A stretch of DNA of 64,000 nt, taken from assembly GCA_965227035.1 (NCBI GenBank), contig OZ245724.1, forward strand, positions 2,542,001 to 2,606,000, in the 5' to 3' direction. Each line of letters begins with the position of its first letter. The stretch's first letter is position 1. This document shows, piece by piece, positions 34,905-42,614 of this stretch. A program made the position numbers and the translations under genes. Source of the DNA: CBDDFQ01 sp965227035. Lineage in GTDB: Bacteria; Pseudomonadota; Gammaproteobacteria; Burkholderiales; Burkholderiaceae_C. Under the pieces are notes generated by a model. That model was not told the DNA's origin. It made no database searches and worked only from the letters and a program-made list of their open reading frames with translations.

Positions 34905-36173
34905 TCAGGCGCCGGTGAACGCGAAGTTCACTTCAGGCGCCAGTCCGCTGACGATGCGTGCAATGGATTTTCCGGATCCGCACGCATGCGTCCAACCCAG
35001 AGTTCCGTGACCCGTATTGAGGAACAGGTTGGGATATTTCGTCTTGCCGATCAAAGGCAGGTTGCTGGGCGTCGCGGGACGCAACCCCGACCAGAACTGG
35101 GCCTTCGTCGTATCGGCTGCGCCGGGGAACAACTGCTCGACTCTTCGCACGATGGCATTGCAGCGAACCTCGTTCAACTCGCGTCCATAACCGTTGAATT
35201 CCGCCGTTCCGGCAATTCGCATACGGTCGCCTTTTTCGGATGTGTAGCGTGAGAACACGAGCTTGAATTCGTCATCGGTAAGCGACACCTGGTGCGCCTT
35301 CGACGGGTCGATGACGGGCAGCGTGACCGAGTAGCCCTTGGCCGGATAGATGGGAAGTCTGAGTCCGAGAGGCGCCGCAATCAGCGGACTGAAGGATCCC
35401 ATGGCCAGCACGAAGGAATCGCCGTTTACGCGTTCATAACGTCCGTCTCGATCGGTTATTTCGACATGATCGATTTTTCCGCCTACCTTGTTGATGGCCG
35501 TGATGTTGTGACCCATCAGGAATTTCACTCCTGCCGCTTCGGCCATCGCAGCCAGATTGCGGGTGAACAGGTTGGCATCACCCGACTCGTCTTCTCCGGT
35601 GTAGGTAGCTCCCATCAGTTGCGGGCGAATGTGCGCGAGAGCCGGTTCCAATGCAAGGGCCTCGTCTGCTGAAATGACACGTCGATCGCATCCGAGCTGA
35701 CGCATCTGCTCAGCCGGGCCGACAGCGTTGTCGAATTCTTTTTGAGTCGTGTAGAAGTGAAGAATGCCCTGCGTGCGCTGCTCGTATTGGATATTCGTGT
35801 CTCGGCGAAGCTGCTGCAAGGTGTCGCGGCTGTAAGTGCCAAGGCGAACTATCTGTTCGATGTTGTGACGGGTACGCGCCGGTGTGCATTCGCGCAGAAA
35901 TTGCAGTCCCCACATCCATTGACGCATGTCGGCGCGAAGGCGAAACAGCAGCGGCGCATCTTCCTTGCCAAGCCATTGAAGCAGCTTGACTGGCGCTGAC
36001 GGATTGGCCCACGGCTCGGCATGGCTGACCGAGATCTGCCCGCCATTGGCGAAACTTGTTTCGGCACCGGCAGATGCCTGCCTGTCGATAACAGTCACAT
36101 CGTGACCGAGCTGTTGAAGGTAGTAGGCCGAAGTAATGCCGAGCAGGCCGGCACCGAGAACTATCACGCGCAT
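34905..36173 (-). CDS. dadA: D-amino acid dehydrogenase (DadA)
   Basis: 422 residues from ATG 36173 (MRVIVLGAG), which places the FAD motif GAGLLGITSAYYLQQLGHDVTVID at the N terminus as in DadA; the frame upstream of this ATG is not conserved-looking. Typical DadA elements: ETSFANGGQISVSHAEPWANP, RDTLQQLRRDTNIQYEQRTQGILHF, YPAKGYSVTLP, GLRPATPSNLPLIGKTKYPNLFLNTGHGTLGWTHACGSGK. Oxidises D-alanine, other D-amino acids and in some species glycine, passing electrons to the quinone pool at the membrane. A tandem glycine riboswitch precedes it, which argues for a role in glycine removal. Confidence 0.9.
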   Translation of the reverse strand: MRVIVLGAGLLGITSAYYLQQLGHDVTVIDRQASAGAETSFANGGQISVSHAEPWANPSAPVKLLQWLGKEDAPLLFRLRADMRQWMWGLQFLRECTPARTRHNIEQIVRLGTYSRDTLQQLRRDTNIQYEQRTQGILHFYTTQKEFDNAVGPAEQMRQLGCDRRVISADEALALEPALAHIRPQLMGATYTGEDESGDANLFTRNLAAMAEAAGVKFLMGHNITAINKVGGKIDHVEITDRDGRYERVNGDSFVLAMGSFSPLIAAPLGLRLPIYPAKGYSVTLPVIDPSKAHQVSLTDDEFKLVFSRYTSEKGDRMRIAGTAEFNGYGRELNEVRCNAIVRRVEQLFPGAADTTKAQFWSGLRPATPSNLPLIGKTKYPNLFLNTGHGTLGWTHACGSGKSIARIVSGLAPEVNFAFTGA

Positions 36174-36261
36174 AAGGAACCCGTAAGTTGCAGCGCCTGA
36201 TACCGAAAAATTGGGTGCCTGAATAGAACAGGGCAACCGGACTCTTTCGATCCAGGCTGCC

Positions 36262-36476
36262 GCTCCCTCTGTCCTTGGTACCTGAGAGATTCACCCGTTG
36301 CGCCCGCAACGGATTTGCTCCTTCGGTGCATCACCTGCGTGATGGCTCTCCAGTCGGCTTTTACGTGTGAAGCAGTACAGACTCTTTCGAGTTACCTGAG
36401 CGTTTATGGGAGTTTGCGCCTTCGGTGGGTTCGATCGGCCTTTAAGGCTCGATTCGATCCGCTCTCCTGCTTCTGT
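36262..36476 (-). ncRNA. Tandem glycine riboswitch upstream of dadA
   Basis: On the minus strand two glycine aptamers follow one another. Aptamer 1 (about 36476-36370) has GCAGGAGAGCGG, then ACCGAAGGCGCAAA and ACGCTCAGGTA closing with its complement of the first stem. Aptamer 2 (about 36353-36262) has CTGGAGAGCC, then ACCGAAGGAGCAAAT and AATCTCTCAGGTACC with the GGACAGAGGGAG end. GAGAG, CCGAAGG and CTCAGGTA are the conserved cores of this class. The dadA start lies about 90 bases after aptamer 2. A 7-bp stem (GGCAGCC with GGTTGCC) between aptamer and gene has no U run, so control may act on translation. Confidence 0.92.
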
Positions 36477-36607
36477 GGAAATTGTACCGGGGGCGCGGAA
36501 ATGTCTGGGAAAAACTTTTCAATCAGATTCAGCCCGCGTCCTACATTCGCCATGACGGAGTCTTCATAAGTTGGCGAAGTGATTCAAATACGAACGAAAG
36601 CCAATTT

Positions 36608-36814
36608 ATGACCGCCAAGAAACAAACGAAATCGCCTAGCGCCAAGCCGGGACTCTACGCAAACATTCATGCAAAACACGAGAGGATTGCACACGGCAGC
36701 GGAGAGAAAATGCGCAAGCCGGGATCGAAAGGTGCGCCAAGCGCGAAAGCATTCGAAGAGTCGGCAAAAACCGTAAAGAGCAAGCCAGCAAGAAAGTCCA
36801 AGACCACAGATTAA
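36608..36814 (+). CDS. Small basic protein (DUF6496-like)
   Basis: 68 residues from ATG 36608. Lys/Ala/Ser-rich with the conserved core PGLYANIHAKHERIAHGSGEKMRKPGSKGAPSAKAFEESAKT. This core, with its RIAxGSGEKMRKPG element, recurs in small proteins of many proteobacteria that carry the DUF6496/DUF6321 label; no function is established. The high charge suggests nucleic-acid contact or a stress-related unstructured protein. The frame upstream to 36482 lacks a ribosome site. Confidence 0.75.
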   Translation: MTAKKQTKSPSAKPGLYANIHAKHERIAHGSGEKMRKPGSKGAPSAKAFEESAKTVKSKPARKSKTTD

Positions 36815-36837
36815 CGAGGTCGAGGTCGAGGTCGAGG
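36815..36837. repeat. 6-bp tandem repeat (CGAGGT, nearly four copies)
   Basis: CGAGGT is repeated three times plus five bases directly after the stop codon of the small basic protein, in the 28-bp gap before the converging membrane protein gene. Likely variable in length between strains. Confidence 0.75.
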
Positions 36838-36842
36838 CAAAC

Positions 36843-37082
36843 TTATTCATTGGACTTGTAGGCGCCTCTTACGTTCATCGCGAACAACGCCACCTGCAGG
36901 ACGATCAGCGCGTATGCACGCGAATAAAGTGCCCATGCAATCCATAGAAAATTGCTGAGCACAAACACATAAAAGCCCCATCGTCGGGTGCTCTCATTTT
37001 TAGAACCGACAAAGCCGGTCGCAAGGACAGTCACCAGTGTGGCTGGCCATTGGATGTAGTCGATCCAGTCTGGAAGATCCAT
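36843..37082 (-). CDS. Small membrane protein, 79 residues
   Basis: Three short hydrophobic segments: IQWPATLVTVLATGFVG, RRWGFYVFVLSNFLWIAWALYS and YALIVLQVALFAMNVRGAYKS. The RRWGFYVFVLSN-LWIAW-G/S-AYALIVLQ pattern, with an end like MNVRGAYKN, is recurrent among unnamed small inner-membrane proteins and is loosely similar to part of PnuC/SWEET-like helices. Function unknown. Converges with the small basic protein gene. Confidence 0.7.
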   Translation of the reverse strand: MDLPDWIDYIQWPATLVTVLATGFVGSKNESTRRWGFYVFVLSNFLWIAWALYSRAYALIVLQVALFAMNVRGAYKSNE

Positions 37083-37101
37083 TTGATGGGCAAAGATCGC
37101 T

Positions 37102-37233
37102 TTAGATCGAATTCGAATGGTGCGAGAACTGGTAGTGGAAATTGAGCCAGTTACTGAAGCTTGCCTTCCATTGCTCCGAAACTGCGGGCAAAGTGATGTG
37201 GGCGTCGACCAGGGTTTGAACTTGATGTTCCAT
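37102..37233 (-). CDS. Possible 43-residue protein
   Basis: MEHQVQTLVDAHITLPAVSEQWKASFSNWLNFHYQFSHHSNSI from ATG 37233, with a near-perfect ribosome site AAGGAG eight bases upstream. The frame is open upstream as well, but only this start has a site. Rich in His, Gln, Trp and Ser, without hydrophobic segment. It ends 19 bp before the start of the membrane protein gene on the same strand, so the two may share a transcript. I recognise no family. Confidence 0.45.
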   Translation of the reverse strand: MEHQVQTLVDAHITLPAVSEQWKASFSNWLNFHYQFSHHSNSI

Positions 37234-37417
37234 GAAACGAACTCCTTGAATGACCGTTGTTGTGTGTCTCATATTTGGATCGCGTCCTTTCCTGTGTTGT
37301 AGGACACACCGCGTAGTTGCTGTGAGAAACCAAGGATGGACAGGACGGATGGCTGAAATCCCGCCTTCTTGGTTCAAACTGTTTTACTGTCGCGGCTAAC
37401 CGCGAAAGGCCTATCCA

Positions 37418-38278
37418 ATGACCAACGAATCCCCCAGACCGCTTACGCCTGTAGAACTTGCATCTCTTGCTTTCGACAAAGAGGCCTACGCCGCGGCAAT
37501 CGGCCCGAATAACACGGCGTTCTATTTGAAGAAATTCGAGGTGTTCCACCTTGGCGACAAGTCGCTAACCTGGAACTGGCCCGCGTCGTTAGTCACTTTC
37601 TATTGGCTGGTGAGACGAAAAATGTGGATGTGGATGATCGTCTACTGCGTGGCGCCATACATCGCTGCCTACCTGCTAGCGTCGATCGCTGCAATTTTTG
37701 GGTTTCCTGCGATAGCGACTACGGTAGTGGTGATCCTCGTCTTCTATCTGGTGCCTGGCTTTATGGGCAATCGGGCCTATTACCGTAGATGCCGTCGACT
37801 GGTGAACCGCAGTCGGGAGACTTATCCGGTCCGTAGCGAACAACTCGATTACCTTCGAAACGCGGGCGGCTCCGGAACATGGCCCCTGGTGATTGCAATG
37901 ATCCTGTCCATCATCGGCGTGGCCGGGATAGTCGGTGCGATAGTGCTGCCCGCTTATCAGACGCTCGTTTTGCAGTCACGGGTCAACAGCGCGTACGCGA
38001 ACATGCGTATGGCTTCGCATGCCATCGAACAACATTCCCTCGTAAAAGGAAAAATCCCCGCGTCGTTAGCCGAAGCGGGGATATCCGATGTGGCGAGCGA
38101 TGGAACCCAACTCGCATTCGATTCCGGAACAGTCACCTTGATCGCGTCGTTTCAGTACTTGCCTGGCAAGGACGGAACGATCGTGTTCAAGCCGGCTAAA
38201 GCATCGAACGGCACGATTACATGGGTATGCAACTCTCCGGATATCGACCCTGGGCTAATGCCCGAAGACTGCCGTTGA
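37418..38278 (+). CDS. DUF2628-like membrane protein with pilin-like C-terminal half
   Basis: 286 residues. Residues about 30-135 look like DUF2628: FYLKKFEVFHLGDKSLTWNWPASLVTFYWLVRRKMWMWMIVYCV and two more helices ending in GNRAYYRRCRRLV. A further helix (WPLVIAMILSIIGVAGIVGAIVLPAYQTLVLQSRVNSAYANM, about 155-195) resembles the N-terminal helix of type IV pilins, with the PAYQ kink and following RVNSAYANMRMASHAIEQH. The C-terminal globular part has a Cys pair (WVCNSPDI, PEDCR), as the PilA disulfide loop has. No prepilin peptidase site is expected in this internal position. Confidence 0.65.
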   Translation: MTNESPRPLTPVELASLAFDKEAYAAAIGPNNTAFYLKKFEVFHLGDKSLTWNWPASLVTFYWLVRRKMWMWMIVYCVAPYIAAYLLASIAAIFGFPAIATTVVVILVFYLVPGFMGNRAYYRRCRRLVNRSRETYPVRSEQLDYLRNAGGSGTWPLVIAMILSIIGVAGIVGAIVLPAYQTLVLQSRVNSAYANMRMASHAIEQHSLVKGKIPASLAEAGISDVASDGTQLAFDSGTVTLIASFQYLPGKDGTIVFKPAKASNGTITWVCNSPDIDPGLMPEDCR

Positions 38279-38307
38279 TATCCGAGCCGTGTCGATGCCG
38301 AGCCAGA

Positions 38308-38736
38308 TCAGCCTTGTGCGCGATGCGTGCTGATGTCGATCTGGCGAGCCTGAATCGCTTCAGCCTTCACTTGCTCACGGCTCTTGGTTGCATCTGCCTT
38401 ATTAGCTGCTGCATTGGGATACTTAGCGGGATACAGCTGGTTCAGAGCGATACCGGTGCGTGCATCGACAACTTCGCCGTTGCGAACTGCATCTTGGCGT
38501 TCGGCTTGCACTTGAGCGCGGCTAACTGCGGAAGCTTGTGACTTCGCGTTGTACTGCGAGGGATACAGCTGATTCAAAAGCAGGCCGCTGCGGGGTTCTT
38601 GAACGTCGCCGTTCTTGACCGCTGCAACATAGTCCGATTGAACTTGAGCGCGAGATACCGTTGTCTCTGCATGCGCTGCGCCGACGGTGGCGAGTGCTGC
38701 AACTGCTGCGAACATGATGTTTTTAGAGACTTTCAT
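38308..38736 (-). CDS. DUF4148 secreted repeat protein
   Basis: 142 residues. Signal peptide to GAAHAE. The rest consists of two and a half repeats of about 45 residues: VSRAQVQSDYVAAVKNGDVQEPRSGLLLNQLYPSQY, VSRAQVQAERQDAVRNGEVVDARTGIALNQLYPAKY, and a last SREQVKAEAIQARQ. This is the DUF4148 pattern of small periplasmic proteins found in several copies in Burkholderiales genomes. The function is unknown. Confidence 0.85.
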   Translation of the reverse strand: MKVSKNIMFAAVAALATVGAAHAETTVSRAQVQSDYVAAVKNGDVQEPRSGLLLNQLYPSQYNAKSQASAVSRAQVQAERQDAVRNGEVVDARTGIALNQLYPAKYPNAAANKADATKSREQVKAEAIQARQIDISTHRAQG

Positions 38737-38971
38737 TTTCTTCTTCCTTAACTAACTTTGGATTCATGGCAACAACACCGACCGGCATCTGCAGCTTCTT
38801 TTTGGGAGCTGCATTAGTTGCTGCCATGGGAAGAACTTTAAGACTCTGGAGCAAGAAGATAAACCGCCAACTCGGCAATAGACTGTTCTACGAACAGGAA
38901 CAATGCGAGGGCTTGAAATTTGAGAAAGTGCCCCTCCACATGCTTCCATGAGGAGGGCGCACAACGAAACT

Positions 38972-39391
38972 TCAGTTCAAGGGCAACTGAATTTGATTCG
39001 CACAACGATGGCAACTCGCAGACTCGACACCGTCTCGGGTTTCGAAGTGCAATGCATGCTTCAAGCCTTCGAATACCCAGCACTGAGGACAGTGTTCGCT
39101 TCCGTGCACCGGGAAATACGCGTGTGCCCTTTGTTTGGCACGCACATGACTGAGCTTGCCAGAACGTAGTTGCGCTTCTTTTAGACGTTTAGCCGCAAGG
39201 GTAGATTTTCCATCTGCGTTGTCCATGATGCCGAACTCGAAACGAGCGAGCTCGATGTACGCCAACTGAAAAAGCTCCGCCTGGCGAGGATCCTGCCCGC
39301 CAGACAAACTGGAATTTCCAAGCATGGCGTCCGATGCCAAAGCATCGCCGGACGTAAGACTGGCAAAACCGGAGATGAAAAATGAGCTCAT
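38972..39391 (-). CDS. Hypothetical protein with possible zinc ribbon
   Basis: 139 residues from ATG 39391; no ribosome site is visible and the frame is open further upstream to a TTG at 39445. A helical middle (DPRQAELFQLAYIELARFEFGIMDNADGKSTLAAKRLKEAQLRSGK) is followed by two CxxC pairs, Cys101/Cys104 (HCPQC) and Cys127/Cys130 (CHRC), spaced as in a small zinc ribbon. I know no family for it. The cysteine pattern and lack of a better frame on the other strand support it. The 235 bp between it and the DUF4148 gene show nothing I can assign. Confidence 0.45.
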   Translation of the reverse strand: MSSFFISGFASLTSGDALASDAMLGNSSLSGGQDPRQAELFQLAYIELARFEFGIMDNADGKSTLAAKRLKEAQLRSGKLSHVRAKQRAHAYFPVHGSEHCPQCWVFEGLKHALHFETRDGVESASCHRCANQIQLPLN

Positions 39392-39561
39392 GGTTAAAAC
39401 GTTGTGCTGAATGCTTCGATAGCAGCAATTGAAATCGACCCGCAATGAAGTCTCTGACGTACATCCTGTCCAATGTTCGTAAGAATGCGCCTACGTAACA
39501 GTGCAATCAATGCCGCTCATCTGGAAAATGGCCACCTCGCGGCTCACTCTCGATAGCGCGG

Positions 39562-40401
39562 CTAAGACCCGTATTCGCGGCCGATAGCTTTAGCAGCATC
39601 CTGCATGTGCCTGAGGTAGTTGCTCACGATGTCCGGAGTTGACGCCAACTCGGGGTGCCATGAACAGCTCAGGCAGGCCACCAGGGTGTCTCCATTAAAT
39701 ATGGGCACTGCAATGGCACCGTAGCGCTCCGGTGAAGTCAGCGGGGTGTGAGACGCGTCGCGTAGTGCGTAGCCGTGCGCTTTTGTTTGTGCCACCAGTC
39801 GTTTCAAGCTATCCGCGGCCAAAGCCGCCCTGTCGGATGGATCGGTCGAATGCGAGAGCGCAGAAACGATCGCGTCTCTCTCATCCTTGGGGCAAAAAGA
39901 CAAATAACAGCGTCCGAGTGACGACCTCAGCATCGATGGCCGGAAGCCGAGCAGCCTGTAGTTCGCGGCAATGCTCTGCAATCCGGAATCGGGGCCTTCG
40001 ATGATGAGCATATGCGAGCCATCGCGAACAGCCATATCGATCGGCCAGGGCACACGCTTTTGCAATGCGAGCCGGAAGGGATACGCGGCATTTCCTAATT
40101 TCTCGTGGGCCGCAGGCATCTTCAATCGGTTCGCGTGGCCGGCGAGTTCCGCCATGTAGCGACCGTTCGATTCGTTTCGGTGAATCCATCCGCTTGCCAC
40201 CAAGGTCTTGAGAATACGGACCAGCGTGGCTTTGGGAACTCCCGTGGCACGCTGCAAGTCGGTGAACGTGATGGCCGATGCCTCATGGATGGCGCGCAGG
40301 ACGTCGAGCCCTTTTCTAAGCGACTCGACATGTTTGGTGCCTTTGCTCAACTCGCCAGAAGCGATGGAGGCCGGTTCACCAGGAGATTTTTTCGAAGTCA
40401 T
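39562..40401 (-). CDS. IclR-family transcriptional regulator
   Basis: 279 residues from ATG 40401 (MTSKKSPGEP). The frame runs on to 40485, but that would place the palindrome at 40421 inside the gene, so the shorter start is preferred. Winged helix near 35-95: SLRKGLDVLRAIHEASAITFTDLQRATGVPKATLVRILKTLVASGWIHRNESNGRY. The effector domain has MLRSSLGRCYLSFCPKDERDAI and RYGAIAVPIFNGDTLVACLSCSW. It diverges from the Bug receptor-SDR-EthD operon and probably controls it. Confidence 0.9.
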   Translation of the reverse strand: MTSKKSPGEPASIASGELSKGTKHVESLRKGLDVLRAIHEASAITFTDLQRATGVPKATLVRILKTLVASGWIHRNESNGRYMAELAGHANRLKMPAAHEKLGNAAYPFRLALQKRVPWPIDMAVRDGSHMLIIEGPDSGLQSIAANYRLLGFRPSMLRSSLGRCYLSFCPKDERDAIVSALSHSTDPSDRAALAADSLKRLVAQTKAHGYALRDASHTPLTSPERYGAIAVPIFNGDTLVACLSCSWHPELASTPDIVSNYLRHMQDAAKAIGREYGS

Positions 40402-40420
40402 GGTTGCGAACACGTGAGGA

Positions 40421-40437
40421 GTTTCACTGAGTGAAAC
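40421..40437. promoter_or_regulatory. Perfect 17-bp palindrome, likely IclR operator
   Basis: GTTTCACT-G-AGTGAAAC is an exact dyad in the 109 bp between the divergent IclR gene and the Bug receptor gene, 19 bp before the IclR start. Its size and form fit IclR-family sites, which are short palindromes of this kind. Confidence 0.65.
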
Positions 40438-40510
40438 TATAGCTTGCGCAGGATGAGGCGCAATTTCTACATTCTGGTTGTTCATCCGATCAACCCACCA
40501 GCGAACAATC

Positions 40511-41527
40511 ATGTCCCAATCGATCCGTCCGGCGAACGCTCAACGCCGTCAACAACTGAGCGCAGTCATCGTGGCAGCAACCTCCCTGATCGCTACCTTC
40601 AGCGGCGTCTCCGCTCACGCGCAGGAGTATCCCTCGCGGCCGATCAATATCGTGGTGGCATATCCCGCCGGCGGCGACACCGACGTTCTCGCGCGCCTTT
40701 TCGGCGAGAAGCTGCAAGCGCGCCTGCATCAAACGGTCGTCGTCGAAAATCGCACCGGCGCTGGCGGCACCATCGGCACCGCTTACGTCGCACGTGCAAA
40801 TCCGGACGGCTACACGCTTTTGCTGGCACCCAATACCGTCGTGATCTCCCCGCTGGTGATGAAGCCCGGCTCAGGCGCGAGCTACGACGTCAAGACCGAT
40901 CTCACTCCAATCATGGAAATCGGCACCCAATCGCTTTATGTCGTTGCCGCGACGTCCACCGGAATCAACAGCACCAAAGAGCTGGTCGATGCCGCCAAGG
41001 CTGGAAAGATCACCAGCTACGCCAGCCCAGGTCAGGGCTCGCCCATGCACATCCTTGCCGAGCTGTTCGACAAATCGACCGGCACCAAGATCACTCAGGT
41101 TCCTTATCGCGGAAGCGTGCCGGCAGTCGCCGACATGGTTGGCGGTCATGTGCCGATGATGTACTCGACCATCGGTCCGGTTCAACCCTTCATCGACAGC
41201 AAAAAACTCGTTGCGCTCGCAGTGGCCGACCCACAACGCACCGTGTTCATGCCCAATGTGCCGACGCTCGCCGAGCAAGGCATCAAGGGTGCGGACGTCG
41301 GCGCCTGGCAAGCCTTCATGGGCCCGAAGAACATGCCGCCTGAATTGGTGAAGAAGCTCAATGCGGAGTTCAACGAGATCCTGAAAATGCCCGACGTCAT
41401 CGCCAAGATGAATACGATGGCGGTTCAACCCATAGGGGGCGATCCGTCGCGCCTGGCAAAGCTACTCGCGGACGACCAGGTGAAATACACCCGCATCGTC
41501 AAGGAATTCAACATTCAAATCGATTGA
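40511..41527 (+). CDS. Bug/TctC-family periplasmic solute receptor
   Basis: 338 residues from ATG 40511 (MSQSIRPANAQRR); ATG-like starts upstream at 40478 give an unlikely leader. Signal peptide to VSAHAQ, then YPSRPINIVVAYPAGGDTDVLARLFGEKL, VVVENRTGAGGTIG, VPYRGSVPAVADMVGG. First gene of an operon with an SDR and an EthD-like protein, divergent from an IclR regulator. The family binds carboxylic acids; the downstream oxidoreductase suggests an alcohol- or keto-containing acid. Confidence 0.9.
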   Translation: MSQSIRPANAQRRQQLSAVIVAATSLIATFSGVSAHAQEYPSRPINIVVAYPAGGDTDVLARLFGEKLQARLHQTVVVENRTGAGGTIGTAYVARANPDGYTLLLAPNTVVISPLVMKPGSGASYDVKTDLTPIMEIGTQSLYVVAATSTGINSTKELVDAAKAGKITSYASPGQGSPMHILAELFDKSTGTKITQVPYRGSVPAVADMVGGHVPMMYSTIGPVQPFIDSKKLVALAVADPQRTVFMPNVPTLAEQGIKGADVGAWQAFMGPKNMPPELVKKLNAEFNEILKMPDVIAKMNTMAVQPIGGDPSRLAKLLADDQVKYTRIVKEFNIQID

Positions 41528-41537
41528 GCGGTAAAGC

Positions 41538-42278
41538 ATGACGGCAAGCACGGCAAAAGAAATCGCGTTTATCACCGGCGGAGCGTCCGGCATCGGTCGC
41601 GCGACCGCGACGCGATTGGCGCATGACGGATTTCGCGTGGTGGTGATCGACAGGAACGCGGATGCAGTCGAGCGCGCCGTGAGCGAAATCGAAGCTGCTG
41701 GATTCAGCGCAGGCGGAGCAGTCGCGGACATTCGGGATCGAGCTGCGATCTCCGCTTTGCTGGACGCGGAAAGTCGGGTCGATGTGATGGTGTGCGCGGC
41801 AGGCATCGGGCCGATGCGGATGTTCGACGACATCACCGATGAAGATTTTCGTGAGGTCATGGATGTGAATCTGCTTGGCACATTTATTTGTGCGCAAGAG
41901 GCGTCGCGCCGCATGAAAGAAGGCGGACGAATAGTGACGATCTCTTCACGCGCTGCGGTGGGCACATCCAACTTTGCGCACTACGTCGCGTCGAAGGCCG
42001 GTGTGTCCGGTTTGACGCGCGCCATGGCCATGGACCTTCGCAAGAAGCGTATTTCGGTGAATGCGATTGCGCCAGGATTTACCGATACCGGCATGACCCG
42101 CATGCTGACGCCCGAACAGCATGCGGCTGCGAGCGCGCTCGAGCCCTACGGCCGTCCGGCAGATCCGTCGGAAATAGCCAATGCGATTGCATTTTTCGCG
42201 TCACCGAACACTACCTTTGTGACCGGACAAACGCTCTTCGTCGATGGCGGCAAGTCGCTCGGAGGACTGGGTCTGTGA
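41538..42278 (+). CDS. Short-chain dehydrogenase/reductase (SDR)
   Basis: 246 residues. NAD(P) motif TGGASGIG at 13-20, the NNAG-equivalent CAAGIG at 86-91, the catalytic Ser137/Tyr149/Lys153 (SSRAA, HYVASKAG) and VNAIAPGFTDTGM after it. An Asp in VVVIDRN at the end of the second strand favours NAD over NADP. Classical SDR length. Follows the Bug receptor by 10 bp and shares a GTGA overlap with the next gene. Confidence 0.92.
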   Translation: MTASTAKEIAFITGGASGIGRATATRLAHDGFRVVVIDRNADAVERAVSEIEAAGFSAGGAVADIRDRAAISALLDAESRVDVMVCAAGIGPMRMFDDITDEDFREVMDVNLLGTFICAQEASRRMKEGGRIVTISSRAAVGTSNFAHYVASKAGVSGLTRAMAMDLRKKRISVNAIAPGFTDTGMTRMLTPEQHAAASALEPYGRPADPSEIANAIAFFASPNTTFVTGQTLFVDGGKSLGGLGL

Positions 42279-42607
42279 TCGTCAGAAGCGCAATCCTCGA
42301 AGGCACGGTCAAACCGGAAGACAGCGAACGATTCGACAGGGCCATGAGGGATGAGATCGTTCCGCTCATGAAGCAATTTCCGGGCGTGAAGTCGGTGCGT
42401 GTCGTTCGCGCGAAAACCATCGAAGACGACGGCTTGCCAATTCACATGATTTTCGAATCGGTCTATGAATCGGTAGACGCGATGAACGAAGCATTCAAGG
42501 CACCGGTCCGCACGGTGCTGAAAGCGAAAATCAAATCGATCATGGAAATGTTCGACGGACGGATGTTTCACATCACCCAGGAATTGCTTGCCGACGAAAC
42601 AGTTTGA
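42275..42607 (+). CDS. EthD-like small alpha/beta-barrel dimer protein
   Basis: 110 residues from GTG 42275, whose GTG overlaps the SDR stop. IVRSAILEGTVKPEDSERFDRAMRDEIVPLMKQFPGVKSVRVVRAKTIEDDGLPIHMIFESVYESVDAMNEAFK shows the beta-alpha-beta ferredoxin-like pattern of the EthD/stress-responsive barrel group, small enzymes or helper proteins often found in degradation operons. It ends 7 bp from the converging end of the molybdenum hydroxylase gene. Confidence 0.7.
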   Translation: MIVRSAILEGTVKPEDSERFDRAMRDEIVPLMKQFPGVKSVRVVRAKTIEDDGLPIHMIFESVYESVDAMNEAFKAPVRTVLKAKIKSIMEMFDGRMFHITQELLADETV

Positions 42608-42614
42608 ACCCGGG

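Noticed and set aside
36174..36261. Stem GGCAGCC/GGTTGCC after the glycine riboswitch as an intrinsic terminator
   Set aside because: No U tract follows; it is noted only as a possible part of a translational expression platform.
38737..38971. Short frames between the DUF4148 gene and the zinc-ribbon-like gene
   Set aside because: Several short frames on both strands overlap each other, none with a ribosome site or a credible protein pattern.
41888..42274. Upstream extension of the EthD-like protein inside the SDR gene
   Set aside because: This part reads as a shadow of the SDR in another frame; the GTG at 42275 overlapping the SDR stop is the sensible start.
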